DNA of 64,000 nucleotides, from contig JADJVH010000005.1 in NCBI GenBank assembly GCA_016716665.1, positions 310,001 through 374,000 of the forward strand, given 5' to 3'. The translations under genes and the position numbers were made by a program. This DNA is from Candidatus Opimibacter iunctus (GTDB lineage: Bacteria > Bacteroidota > Bacteroidia > Chitinophagales > Saprospiraceae). This document shows, in pieces, positions 9,260 to 17,037 of the stretch; positions within the stretch are counted from its first letter, which is position 1; every line of letters starts with the position of its first letter. The notes under the pieces were generated by a model. It did not search any database. It was given only the letters and a program-made list of their open reading frames with translations, and was not told where the DNA came from.

Positions 9260-9290
9260 TTGTAAGAGCCTGTTTCTGTAAATAGATTTG
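9260..9290 (+). promoter_or_regulatory. Bacteroidota-type promoter (TTG - 20 nt - TAGATTTG)
   Basis: TTG at 9260-9262 and TAGATTTG at 9283-9290 match the -33/-7 consensus TTG...TAnnTTTG with a 20-base spacer. A transcript would begin near 9296, ahead of the 60-codon ORF at 9341. It is the clearest promoter-like site in the window, judged by eye only. Confidence 0.5.
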
Positions 9291-9340
9291 TGTATTGCAT
9301 AACATCCGAAAGAACTGCATTGTAGGATTTAATTATTGAA

Positions 9341-9523
9341 TTGACGTTTCTCCTTTTTTCAATAATACTGCAAGCGCAGACTTTGAGCCTAAAAGTATTT
9401 CTGGGATGGTCGTCCGGCCCATTTCAGGAGGTAAGTAGGTTTAAGGATATTTACCCACCAGCCGGAGGCTGGGGATATGTCTTCGGAAAACCTGAAACGT
9501 CAGGTCAACCGGTCAAAAGATAA
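9341..9523 (+). CDS. Possible small secreted peptide (60 aa)
   Basis: A short frame starting with TTG. The first 13 residues (MTFLLFSIILQAQ) look like a signal peptide with an A-Q-type cleavage site. The rest is Pro/Gly-rich (DIYPPAGGWGYVFGKPE) and basic at the end. It is not recognised as a known family. The reason to take it seriously is its surroundings: a good promoter-like site 50 bases upstream and an intrinsic terminator 35 bases downstream, which makes a self-contained unit. The non-ATG start and small size keep confidence low; it could instead be a remnant of a longer gene. Confidence 0.35.
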   Translation: MTFLLFSIILQAQTLSLKVFLGWSSGPFQEVSRFKDIYPPAGGWGYVFGKPETSGQPVKR

Positions 9524-9557
9524 TACCTCCAGTCATTATTTTATGAAATCATTAGAC

Positions 9558-9622
9558 AAAGGAGAAGGCAGACACGAAAACCCCAAAAAAACCGTGTTTA
9601 AGCCTTCTCCTTTAATTTTTTT
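9558..9622 (+). terminator. Intrinsic terminator after the 60-aa ORF
   Basis: Outer arms 9558-9569 and 9602-9613 (AAAGGAGAAGGC and its complement) and inner arms 9572-9576 and 9593-9597 form a two-step hairpin. AATTTTTTTA follows. It separates the small ORF at 9341 from the CHAT operon. Confidence 0.75.
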
Positions 9623-9699
9623 ATAACCAGGCTATTTAGTACTCCAAATGAAACCAACTGAATAGTATACTTTTAGGTTAACCCATAAATTATAATCCG

Positions 9700-9918
9700 A
9701 TGACAGTAAGATATTCTAAATGGTTTACGATTGTACCTCCGGTACCCTCTATCGGACCAGCAGATGCCATCTACAATGGCGAATACAAAGGCGTGCAGGA
9801 TCCAATTGGAGAAGGACGTGTAGGTCAGACCTACCAGGTGACTATACTCAGTTCGACCAAACTGGCTGCCCCAAATCCCCCATATACAGTAGACGAAGAT
9901 TTTGATCCTGTAAAATAA
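9700..9918 (+). CDS. Small unknown protein upstream of the CHAT gene (72 aa)
   Basis: An ATG-started frame of 72 residues, rich in Pro, Thr and Val (FTIVPPVPSIGP, QVTILSSTKLAAPNPP) and ending in an acidic DEDFDPVK. There is no signal peptide, membrane segment or cysteine. It is not recognised. The composition is protein-like and the gene ends 61 bases before the CHAT gene on the same strand, so co-transcription is likely. Small proteins beside CHAT proteases are sometimes their substrates or regulators; that role here is speculation. Confidence 0.5.
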   Translation: MTVRYSKWFTIVPPVPSIGPADAIYNGEYKGVQDPIGEGRVGQTYQVTILSSTKLAAPNPPYTVDEDFDPVK

Positions 9919-9940
9919 AATCTTCAGGATAAAATCTTCA
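9917..9940. repeat. Pair of 10-bp direct repeats (AAAATCTTCA)
   Basis: AAAATCTTCA occurs at 9917-9926 and again at 9931-9940, a 14-base period, in the gap before the CHAT gene. It could be a binding site for the locus's own response regulator, or chance. Confidence 0.3.
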
Positions 9941-9979
9941 CCAGTCAGCTTTTTCTTACTGTAGCTAAATTTCAAGCCC

Positions 9980-10828
9980 TTGCCCTTGATCCGGTTTAAC
10001 CTCCATGCTGAGATTCATAAGCACGCTGATGACATACCGAAGCCTGTAACAGCTTTTTACAGGAATGGGCCATATCAATCTTTCCAGGATGAAATCACCA
10101 GGCTTGAGGAAGGATTAATCCAATATAGTGGTGATACCCCGGCAAGAAACTATTTCAAATGGCTGTTTCTGGGTTTGTGCCATTACCTCCTTGGCCGGAA
10201 ATCCTATGTGGCATACCTTGAGCGTGCGGAAGAGACTGCTTTTTTTCCCGCTTTTCTTCCGCTCATTATAAAGTTGAAATATGAGACAAAGAAAGCCGGG
10301 CGGATTTTGATTGTCGTATCACTTGGCGAACAGATAAATCCTCATATCCAAAAGCTGGAAAGACTTCACCCTCAACTAAAGGTGATCATTGCGGGTGCAG
10401 GATTTGAAATTTCAGACCTCCTGCGCATATGGAATAAATACGATCAGGTTTTTTTATTGGGCCATGGGGAAGACAGAAGTGAGGGGTATGAAGGGCACAT
10501 TACTTTGGGAGGGCAGGTCATGACCCCATCAATGCTTAAAGATCATATCAGGTCTAATCCCTTACATCCGAAAATCATGGGTGTATTCTGTTGTGGTATG
10601 GCCTTCGATGATCCGGAAATCAAGAGCCACTTTGATTTTTTTATGATGGATCTGGAGAGCTCAGTAGCCATCTTTGTGGAAATGTTTATCAATGGGTATC
10701 TTCTTGAATATAACAGCAGCTACAATGTGATTCATGCTTTCCAGCATGGAAGGTTAGCCACTATTTTCAGGGCCAAGAGCGACCCCACCTATGAGATTTA
10801 TCTGAGAGGTATTACTTTACAGGAATGA
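9980..10828 (+). CDS. CHAT-domain (caspase/separase-like) protein
   Basis: 282 residues. The C-terminal half fits the CHAT fold: beta strand QVFLLGHG with the catalytic His at about residue 162, a substrate-loop strand ITLGGQVMTP, a helix, then strand MGVFCCGMA with Cys at 204/205. A terminal segment, AIFVEMFINGY ... VIHAFQHGRLA, matches the helix that closes CHAT domains. CHAT proteins are cysteine proteases or inactive relatives. The N-terminal 100 residues are helical and unassigned. The only starts are TTG codons at 9980 or 9986, with no clear ribosome site. The stop overlaps the sensor kinase start (ATGA), so this protein is made together with a two-component system. Confidence 0.7.
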   Translation: MPLIRFNLHAEIHKHADDIPKPVTAFYRNGPYQSFQDEITRLEEGLIQYSGDTPARNYFKWLFLGLCHYLLGRKSYVAYLERAEETAFFPAFLPLIIKLKYETKKAGRILIVVSLGEQINPHIQKLERLHPQLKVIIAGAGFEISDLLRIWNKYDQVFLLGHGEDRSEGYEGHITLGGQVMTPSMLKDHIRSNPLHPKIMGVFCCGMAFDDPEIKSHFDFFMMDLESSVAIFVEMFINGYLLEYNSSYNVIHAFQHGRLATIFRAKSDPTYEIYLRGITLQE

Positions 10829-13800
10829 AACCCTTTTATCTGATTTGTTATCTGCTCTTTTGTATTGCTGGTGCAGCAACTGGCCAGGTAAAGAATAAGT
10901 GGTTTTCTTTGATCAATGTTTCTCAAAACAGTAATTACTATTTCTACCAATCCTCCCGTAACCAGATATTTATTTCTTCCCTTGATGGCCTGAATATTTA
11001 TGATGGACTCGAGATAAAAAGTTACAGGCCCTCAACTCATAGAATGGTAGGTACTATAATGCAAACCACTTTTTTCGAAGATACAGCAGGGATAGTCTGG
11101 TTTACGAATTATGAAGGGTTAAACTATTATAATCCTGTGACGGATTCTCTTGATTATTATCTTATGGTATCCTCCGCCGGAGATACACTCGGTTTAGATT
11201 ATAAGGCTTTCTATCTTTCCAAAAATGTATTATTCCTGAATGCAGATAAAAAGGTCTTTTTATTTGATGTGATCAGCAGGAATATCATAGCCGAATATCC
11301 CATTGACTTTTCATTATTTACCGAATTTGCAGTCATAAACAGGAACAACAGGATTATCCTATTTGGTGCCAATCAGGGTGAGTATGAAGCATATACGCTA
11401 GATGGCACTTCAAATGCCGATTGTTTGTATTCAGGGCAGGAGAATTTCAGCACTTCTTGCCTGACGTATTCAGGTGAGCTTTGGTTGGGATGTAATGATG
11501 GCAGATTATTGCAGATAAACCCTGAAAATGGCAGCATACTATTTCAGTACCCATTTGCAGAAACGAGAATCAATAGTATATCGGAATTGCAAGGCAATAA
11601 ATTATTAGTCACGGTGTCTCGAAATGAGTTGGTGGAATTTGATCCAACCAAACTAAGGGTTTTGGACAGGTATATTCCCCAGCGGGTTGGAACTAAGCAA
11701 ACTGTAGACTACCTGCTTAAAACCTACGTAGACAGGGATTCTACCGTATGGGTCGGGGGGCAAGCGAGGGTGTATTCTTCTATAATCCCGGGAAACAGAA
11801 GTTTCAGCATTTCTTAAACGCAGACACGGATCAGAATAAGATAAATGTAACCCGCATTCTACCAGTGGAAACTAATTCTTACGCGATCATCACACGGAGA
11901 AATGGTATATACTTGATTGACATAATGGGCAACATCCTACAACATTGGCCTGATCTGCCAAATGGAACAAAAAACTTCTCTTCTGCTATGGGCGCCCTCA
12001 TTAATGATCATCAGATCCTCTTTGTTTCTAATGATCAACTTTATCTATTGGATCTAAACCAGGATAGAATTATTGAATTGGAACAAGACAAATCAGAAAC
12101 TCAAATACATTTTATCCAGTTAGAAAAATTGAGTAATGGTAAAATCATTGCAAGTTGTGAGGGAAAACTTCTGCTTGAACTAATTATTTCAGGGAAAAAG
12201 TACTCATCCACACCTTATGGGAACCTGGGATCGGAATTCACAGGGACATATTATTTCAAGTCTGATCTTCAGGGGAACCTTTATGTCAGCAATAGCGAAT
12301 CTTCAATAATTGTTCTGGAACCTACCCCAGATGGTAATCATCGATTTTCTTACGAAATACCAATCCTGGGAGGTATATCAAGCCTGTTGCAAGTTGAAGA
12401 CAAATCAGAAATTTATCTCACAAACACGTATGGCATATTTCTGTACAATGAGGGTACATGTGAACTTAAACCTATTGTTGACAGAGACAGATTACTTTCA
12501 CAGACTATCTATGCTGCTTTAGCTGATGCAGAAGGGAGTTTCTGGCTATCTACGAATAGCGGTATTTTCAAGTACAATCCTGCAGATGGAAAAGTAAAAG
12601 CGTTTTCAAGGATGGATGGGGTGCAGGCAGATGAATTTAATACCCATGCCTATTTCCAGACAGAAGATGGAGGAATCTTTTTCGGCGGGATCAACGGATT
12701 GAATTTCTTTTATCCGGAGAGAGTGACATTATCCAATAAGGAAGCCCCTGTGTATATCAGCCAGGTCAAAATCAATGATGAACTGGATTCGACCTTACGC
12801 GTGCCGCAGTTTATTTATCAGTATGAGTTGCCGTATCAGCGGAATACCATCTCTTTTGATTTCCATGCTATTGACTACGCTGATCCTTCCGCGACTAAGG
12901 TCAAGTATAAAATGATAGGTGTAGACGAGGATTATGTAGAGTCGAATTCGGTAAGAGGATTCGCCCGCTACGCTAACCTACATCCTGGAAAATATATATT
13001 CTCGATCCTTGGTGCCAATGCAGACGGAATGTGGAATGCTACACCCCGGGAAATTGAGATCATGATCCTGCGACCATTCTGGATGACCTGGTGGTTTTAT
13101 TCAATTTGCATACTCGCCGGGATAGGCATCATCTACCTCACCATCCGATCATACTATCAGCGAAAACTGGAACGAAATAACCAATTGCTCCGCGAACAGG
13201 CCCTAATCATTGAAAAACAAAAAGCGGTAGAACATGAACGCAACCGGATCGCTGCGGAGATGCACGACGACCTGGGTTCCGGACTGACAACCATCAGGTA
13301 TCTCAGCGACAGGGCATTAAAGCAGGCAAAGGATGCGGATGAATCCAAACAGATAAAGAAAATCGCAGATCACAGCAACAAGCTGGTACGTAATATGTCA
13401 GAGATCATCTGGGCGATGAACTCCAGATTTGATACCGCCGACAACCTGGTAGGGTACCTGCGCAGATATGCTTCCGAATATCTTGAGGAACATCAGATGC
13501 CTTTAAAGTTTATCGCCGAGGCGGAACATCTCGACAAGATTTCCATGGGTGGAGAAAAGCGGAGGAATGTATTCCTGGTCTTTAAGGAGATGTTGCACAA
13601 CGGGGTGAAGTATTCCGCTGCGGAGCGAATAGAGGTACGGATAGAAGGGAACCATCAGCTGCATATTGAGATAGCCGAAATTGGCGGGAAGGGATTTGAT
13701 CCTGAATTGTCAAAGGAAAAGGGGAACGGTTTATTTAATTGCTGTAAACGCATCGATAGTGTCGGCGGACGACTTACATTTGAGAAGACGGATGAGGCCA

Positions 13801-13847
13801 TGCATATTCATATCCGTATCCCATTAAACGAATCTACCGATGAGTAA
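10825..13847 (+). CDS. Beta-propeller (reg_prop / Y_Y_Y) sensor histidine kinase, split by a frameshift
   Basis: Two overlapping frames (10825-11817 and 11748-13847) make one protein of about 1007 residues if one base is added at the G tract 11755-11760. The joined reading WVGGASEGVFFYNPG is a natural propeller strand. Order: signal peptide (MKPFYLICYLLFCIAG), two-component-regulator propeller repeats to about residue 640, a Y_Y_Y domain, and a membrane helix (WWFYSICILAGIGIIYLTI). A HisKA_3 domain with phospho-His in RIAAEMHDDLGSGL and a GHKL ATPase domain (FKEMLHNGVKYS; GNGLFNCCKRI) follow. The G1 box reads AEIGGKGFD instead of the usual DNGxGFD. The start overlaps the CHAT stop and the end overlaps the regulator start. 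Confidence 0.85.
11755..11760 (+). other. G6 tract at the frameshift point in the sensor kinase
   Basis: Six G residues after GGTC. Reading one extra G restores the kinase frame, and the corrected gene length (3024 bases) is an exact number of codons. The tract could be a sequencing error, a fixed deletion, or a slippage-prone on/off switch. Confidence 0.7.
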
Positions 13848-14475
13848 GATCAGGATTTCTGTGTTGGATGACCTCAGGGAAGTGGCAGAATCCCTGATGG
13901 AGATATTTAACGAGGAGGAGGATATGGAGTGCAGGAAGGTTTATTTCAATGCAGAAGATGCAATGAATTTTCTTCCCGCTTGTCCTGTGGATATCCTGAT
14001 TGTGGACATTGGTCTCCCCAGGGCTAGCGGTATTGATGCCATTCGTTTTCTCAGGGTAAAGTGTCCTGCCATGCAATACTGCATGTTTACCGTCTATGAG
14101 GATGATGACAAGATATTCAACTCGCTCCAGGCCGGAGCTAAAGGGTATATCCTCAAGGGGTCATCACCTGATAAGATCCTCGAAGCCGTGCGCGAACTGG
14201 CCCAGGGTGGATCACCGATGAGTCCCAGCATCGCCAGACGGGTGCTGGATGAGTTTCAGAAACTGCAGGTCAACCAGTCCATTGTACCTCTTCCCCTGAC
14301 CCCCCGCGAGCAGGAAGTACTAAAGTACCTTGCCCAGGGAATGCTGTACAAGGAGATTGGGGATATCATGGGGATCACCCATGGTACAGTCAAGCAACAT
14401 ATCCACAAGATTTATGAAAAGCTACACGTCTCCAATAAGACCGAGGCGATCAAAAGGATGAATGAGGGGCAGTAG
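13840..14475 (+). CDS. LuxR/NarL-family response regulator
   Basis: 211 residues. The receiver domain has the acidic pair D10/D11, phospho-acceptor D56 (ILIVDIGLPRASG) and a conserved lysine in KGYILKGSS. The C-terminal GerE-type HTH reads LTPREQEVLKYLAQGM ... HGTVKQHIHKIYEKL. The start overlaps the kinase stop by 8 bases (ATGAGTAA), so the two are translated together and are certainly a pair. Its DNA targets are unknown; the nearby palindromes and the CHAT promoter region are candidates. G-rich trailer words begin right after the stop codon. Confidence 0.93.
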   Translation: MSKIRISVLDDLREVAESLMEIFNEEEDMECRKVYFNAEDAMNFLPACPVDILIVDIGLPRASGIDAIRFLRVKCPAMQYCMFTVYEDDDKIFNSLQAGAKGYILKGSSPDKILEAVRELAQGGSPMSPSIARRVLDEFQKLQVNQSIVPLPLTPREQEVLKYLAQGMLYKEIGDIMGITHGTVKQHIHKIYEKLHVSNKTEAIKRMNEGQ

Positions 14476-14620
14476 AAGGCAAGGAGCAAGGGGCTGTGTG
14501 TGGGGGCAGTAGGCAGTTTTCAGTCTGCAGCAGTTGCTACCTTCAGCGCATCAACTTATCAACCCCTAACCCCCTAATCTCCTAATCCCATAAAAACATA
14601 TAATCAAAAAGTGTGATATT

Positions 14621-14692
14621 TGTCTCATGGGGTGTTTGGCACGCATTTTGGTCAATATTGAGTACTTTTACTACTCAATCAGTCGTGAGACA
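14621..14692. promoter_or_regulatory. Nested inverted repeats upstream of the winged-helix regulator
   Basis: The inner repeat ATTGAGTA (14657-14664) / TACTCAAT (14672-14679) lies inside an outer pair TGTCTCA (14621-14627) / TGAGACA (14686-14692) that ends just before the ATG at 14695. The placement fits an autoregulatory operator. The upstream stretch 14530-14600 carries ATCAACCCCTAACCCCCTAATC leader words. Confidence 0.45.
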
Positions 14693-14694
14693 CC

Positions 14695-15231
14695 ATGATC
14701 GAAACCCTCATTTCTTCCAAAACGAGGATCAAGCTCCTGTTGAAGTTCTTTCTCAACAGCAGTTCACGCTCATACCTGCGCGGCCTGGAGACCGAATTTG
14801 GCGACTCCTCCAATGCTATACGCCTGGAACTCAACAGGTTCGAAAAAGCAGGAATGCTCAAGACCTTTACGGAAGGGAATAAAAAGTACTTCCAGGCCAA
14901 CACCGATCACCCCCTCTACAAAGAGATCCACAACATACTCATCAAGTACATTGGCTTTGATACCATCGTCGACACTGTGATAGAGCGTCTGGGCGAGATA
15001 CGTGAAGTGTACCTCATCGGCCAGCTTTCCAATGGACTGGATAGCCCGGTCATCGACCTGCTCCTCACCGGTGACATCGACGAAAACTACCTCGTCAACC
15101 TCATCCGCAAGGCAGAAGCCATGATCAACCGAAAGATCAGGTATATCATCTACCGCAACGACGAACTGCCCGGCATCGACTGGAAACAATTTGAAACGAA
15201 ACCTCTACTGCTATGGAGCAAAGACAGTTAA
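14695..15231 (+). CDS. Winged-helix regulator with C-terminal nucleotidyltransferase-like fold
   Basis: 178 residues. The first 65 form an ArsR-like winged helix (SSKTRIKLLLKFFLNS, RLELNRFEKAGMLKTF), and the rest (IREVYLIGQLSNGLDSPVIDLLLTG...) resembles a nucleotidyltransferase-like domain whose catalytic residues look incomplete. I recall such proteins beside NusG-like genes at the head of Bacteroidota polysaccharide loci. It probably controls expression of the glycan genes downstream; the ligand is unknown. The frame of the next gene technically overlaps its stop, but the real start of that gene is 174 bases later. It has its own nested inverted repeats upstream. Confidence 0.75.
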   Translation: MIETLISSKTRIKLLLKFFLNSSSRSYLRGLETEFGDSSNAIRLELNRFEKAGMLKTFTEGNKKYFQANTDHPLYKEIHNILIKYIGFDTIVDTVIERLGEIREVYLIGQLSNGLDSPVIDLLLTGDIDENYLVNLIRKAEAMINRKIRYIIYRNDELPGIDWKQFETKPLLLWSKDS

Positions 15232-15404
15232 AAGCAGAGAGCATAGGGCATAGCGCAGAGAGCAGTTCAAGCAACTATTCTGTGCCAATGCATTCAATGA
15301 AGTCGACTCTGTTGATGAGCGAAGTCGAAGTATTGGGAGTTGAACGAAATCAAAACAAGTCCCCTTTAGGGGATTTAGGGGCAAAAGGGCAGGCTCAAAT
15401 TGCA
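15232..15404. repeat. Repeat-built spacer before the NusG-like gene
   Basis: Contains an AAAGCAGAGAGCATAGGGCATAGCGCAG word run, a GAGCGAAGTCGAAG copy and, at 15358-15385, the CCCCTTTAGGGGATTTAGGGG element. It is open in the frame of the NusG-like gene but made of dispersed repeats, so I treat it as untranslated. Confidence 0.55.
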
Positions 15405-15902
15405 ATGAATCCATGGCTTGTCGTAAAGACCAAAACCAAGTGCGAAAAATTTGTCCGTGACAAAATCCTGGCTATGGGCATCGATGCATTTGTCCCCCTG
15501 CAGAAGAGAACAGCGAAGTACAATCGTAAAGTCAAAGTTTATGAGTTACCCCTCATCACCTGCTATACGTTTGTCCGTCTCGACAGAGAAAGAAGAAACC
15601 AGGTCCTCGCTCTACCCTATGTCCAGGGCGTGTTGCGCATGAACGGCAAAGACTGCCACGTCAGTGATCATGAGATGCTGTGGCTGCACAAGGTGAGTGG
15701 TATAGACCAGGAAGTGAAAACAGAAATATTGTCTATGCAGCAGGGAGACCAGGTGATGATCGCCTATGGCCAGCTTGCAGGCATGGAAGGAAAGATAGTT
15801 TCCAGACGCTCCAAGCACGAAGTGGTGGTGGCGTTGGAAAGTTTGGGCATGCAGATGGTCTTGCAGGTAGATCCTGCAATGCTTGTTCCTTTTACCCCCT
15901 AG
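15405..15902 (+). CDS. NusG-like (UpxY/RfaH-type) transcription antiterminator
   Basis: About 165 residues from the ATG at 15405 (MNPWLVVKTKTKCEKFVRDK). The frame is open 64 codons further upstream, but that part is intergenic repeat. The N-terminal NGN domain shows WLVVKTKTKCEKF and the hydrophobic strand LITCYTFVRL. The C-terminal KOW-like domain has VMIAYGQLAGMEGKIVSRRSK. Specialised NusG paralogues of this kind ride with RNA polymerase through long polysaccharide operons and prevent early termination. The gene heads the locus and is followed by cysC. Its last codons (FTP, stop) are supplied by a dispersed CCCCC repeat. Confidence 0.88.
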   Translation: MNPWLVVKTKTKCEKFVRDKILAMGIDAFVPLQKRTAKYNRKVKVYELPLITCYTFVRLDRERRNQVLALPYVQGVLRMNGKDCHVSDHEMLWLHKVSGIDQEVKTEILSMQQGDQVMIAYGQLAGMEGKIVSRRSKHEVVVALESLGMQMVLQVDPAMLVPFTP

Positions 15903-16110
15903 CCCCCTAAAAGGGGGGAAAGGGTTTGCGGTTTTTACCCCCTTTAGGGGGCCAGGGGGCAAGACGGGGCTATATGGATTGCCGATAGGCTGCGACCTAT
16001 CGGAAGGCGAAGCCATTTTTTAAAGTGAAGAATGAAAAGTGATGCTTCGACTACGCTCAGCAACCGGTAATACGTAAAGAGTAAAGAGTGAAAAGTGAAG
16101 AATGATACTA
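15893..16110. repeat. Dispersed C/G-run elements, palindrome and GTGAAGAATGAAAAG trailer words
   Basis: 15893-15965 holds two copies of the CCCCCTTTAGGGGG type element, the first overlapping the stop codon. A palindrome CCGATAGG / CCTATCGG lies near 15983-16000. 16020-16110 holds G/A-rich words (AAGTGAAGAATGAAAAGTG, twice) and a TTCGACTACGCTCAGCAACCGG word. The same words occur reversed after rfbB (55.06-55.11 kb). No gene is seen. Confidence 0.6.
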
Positions 16111-16142
16111 AGGCCTGAAGGGCCGCCCATCGCCCGGGACAT

Positions 16143-16751
16143 ATGAGCGAAGCGAATATGAAAAACATACACCCCATCACTGACAGCATCATCTCTCGTT
16201 CCGAGCGGGAGATCCGTCTCGGCCAGCATGGCAAAGTGCTGTGGTTTACCGGACTGTCGGGATCAGGGAAAAGCACACTCGCTATTGCCCTCGAGCGACA
16301 GTTGTTTGATCAGGGCTATAATGTTGTCGTCCTGGATGGCGACAATATCCGTACAGGCATCAACAACAATCTGACCTTTACACCGGAAGACCGTGTTGAA
16401 AATATCCGCCGTATCGCAGAGGTGGCAAAATTGTTTCTCGCCAACGGCATCATTTGTATCGTGAGTTTTATTTCGCCTACACGAGAAATGAGGCAGAGCG
16501 CAGAGCAGATCATCGGCCATGAAGATTTTATCGAAGTTTTTATTGACACTCCGCTCGAGATATGCGAGGCAAGAGATGTGAAGGGCCTCTACAAGAAGGC
16601 AAGGGCAGGAGAGATCCCCGATTTTACAGGCATTCACGCGCCCTATGAGGCGCCACTAAAGCCGGAGATACACATCCTGACTGGATCTATGTCTGTTGAG
16701 GCATCATTGATACAGTTGTATCAACAGGCGATCAAGCGGGTACAATGGTGA
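16143..16751 (+). CDS. cysC: Adenylylsulfate kinase
   Basis: 202 residues. The Walker A motif GLSGSGKST lies at residues 37-45, followed by VLDGDNIRTGINNNL and the phosphoserine-type segment IVSFISPTREMRQ, then the lid CEARDVKGLYKKAR, all typical of APS kinase. It phosphorylates adenylylsulfate to PAPS, the donor for sulfotransferases. It lies with cysD and cysN, while no cysH, cysI or cysJ is present in the window. That suggests PAPS made here serves sulfation rather than reduction. An ATG at 16158 (MKNIHPITD) is an alternative start. G-rich trailer words follow the stop. Confidence 0.95.
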   Translation: MSEANMKNIHPITDSIISRSEREIRLGQHGKVLWFTGLSGSGKSTLAIALERQLFDQGYNVVVLDGDNIRTGINNNLTFTPEDRVENIRRIAEVAKLFLANGIICIVSFISPTREMRQSAEQIIGHEDFIEVFIDTPLEICEARDVKGLYKKARAGEIPDFTGIHAPYEAPLKPEIHILTGSMSVEASLIQLYQQAIKRVQW

Positions 16752-16830
16752 GTATTGTGAGAAGGTAAGACAGTAAGACAGTAAGAAGTGTGGGTGAGAG
16801 CATGTGTTGTTAAAAATAAAGTATTATAAA

Positions 16831-16902
16831 AAGGTTCGTCCCATATGACGAACAAAGTGCCATAGGCACGACCGATTTTGTTGCCAGGGAATTCATTCCC
16901 TG
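16831..16902. repeat. Multi-hairpin dispersed repeat, copy 1
   Basis: Read on the minus strand it has three hairpins in a row. They are CAGGGAATGAATTCCCTG, then GCAACAAAATCGGTCGTGCC with a GTGCC/GGCAC stem, then TTCGTC / GACGAA, then CCTTTTTA. The same order and words recur at 59.6-59.69 kb. Both copies stand between genes. Confidence 0.7.
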
Positions 16903-16915
16903 AAGTAATTAAATA

Positions 16916-17037
16916 AGCCGATCAACCCATCAACCCATCAACATTTAACATTAACCACTTAACAATTAACCCTTATAACCCTATTAGCGTATAATCACCC
17001 AACCCCTAACCTCCTAACTTTCTAACCTCCTAATCCC
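16916..17037 (+). repeat. G-poor word-repeat leader of cysD
   Basis: About 120 bases with almost no G on the coding strand: CATCAACCCATCAAC words, ATTTAACATTAACC words, then CCCCTAACCTCCTAAC words. The run ends directly at the TTG start of cysD. C-rich, G-poor RNA of this type is unstructured and resembles Rho-loading sites. Confidence 0.6.

Noticed and set aside
14770..15189. 139-codon minus-strand frame opposite the winged-helix regulator
   Set aside because: Antisense shadow; the plus-strand gene has clear domains.
15213..15404. 64 extra N-terminal residues on the NusG-like protein
   Set aside because: The stretch is built of dispersed intergenic repeats and has no NusG similarity; the ATG at 15405 matches the family start.
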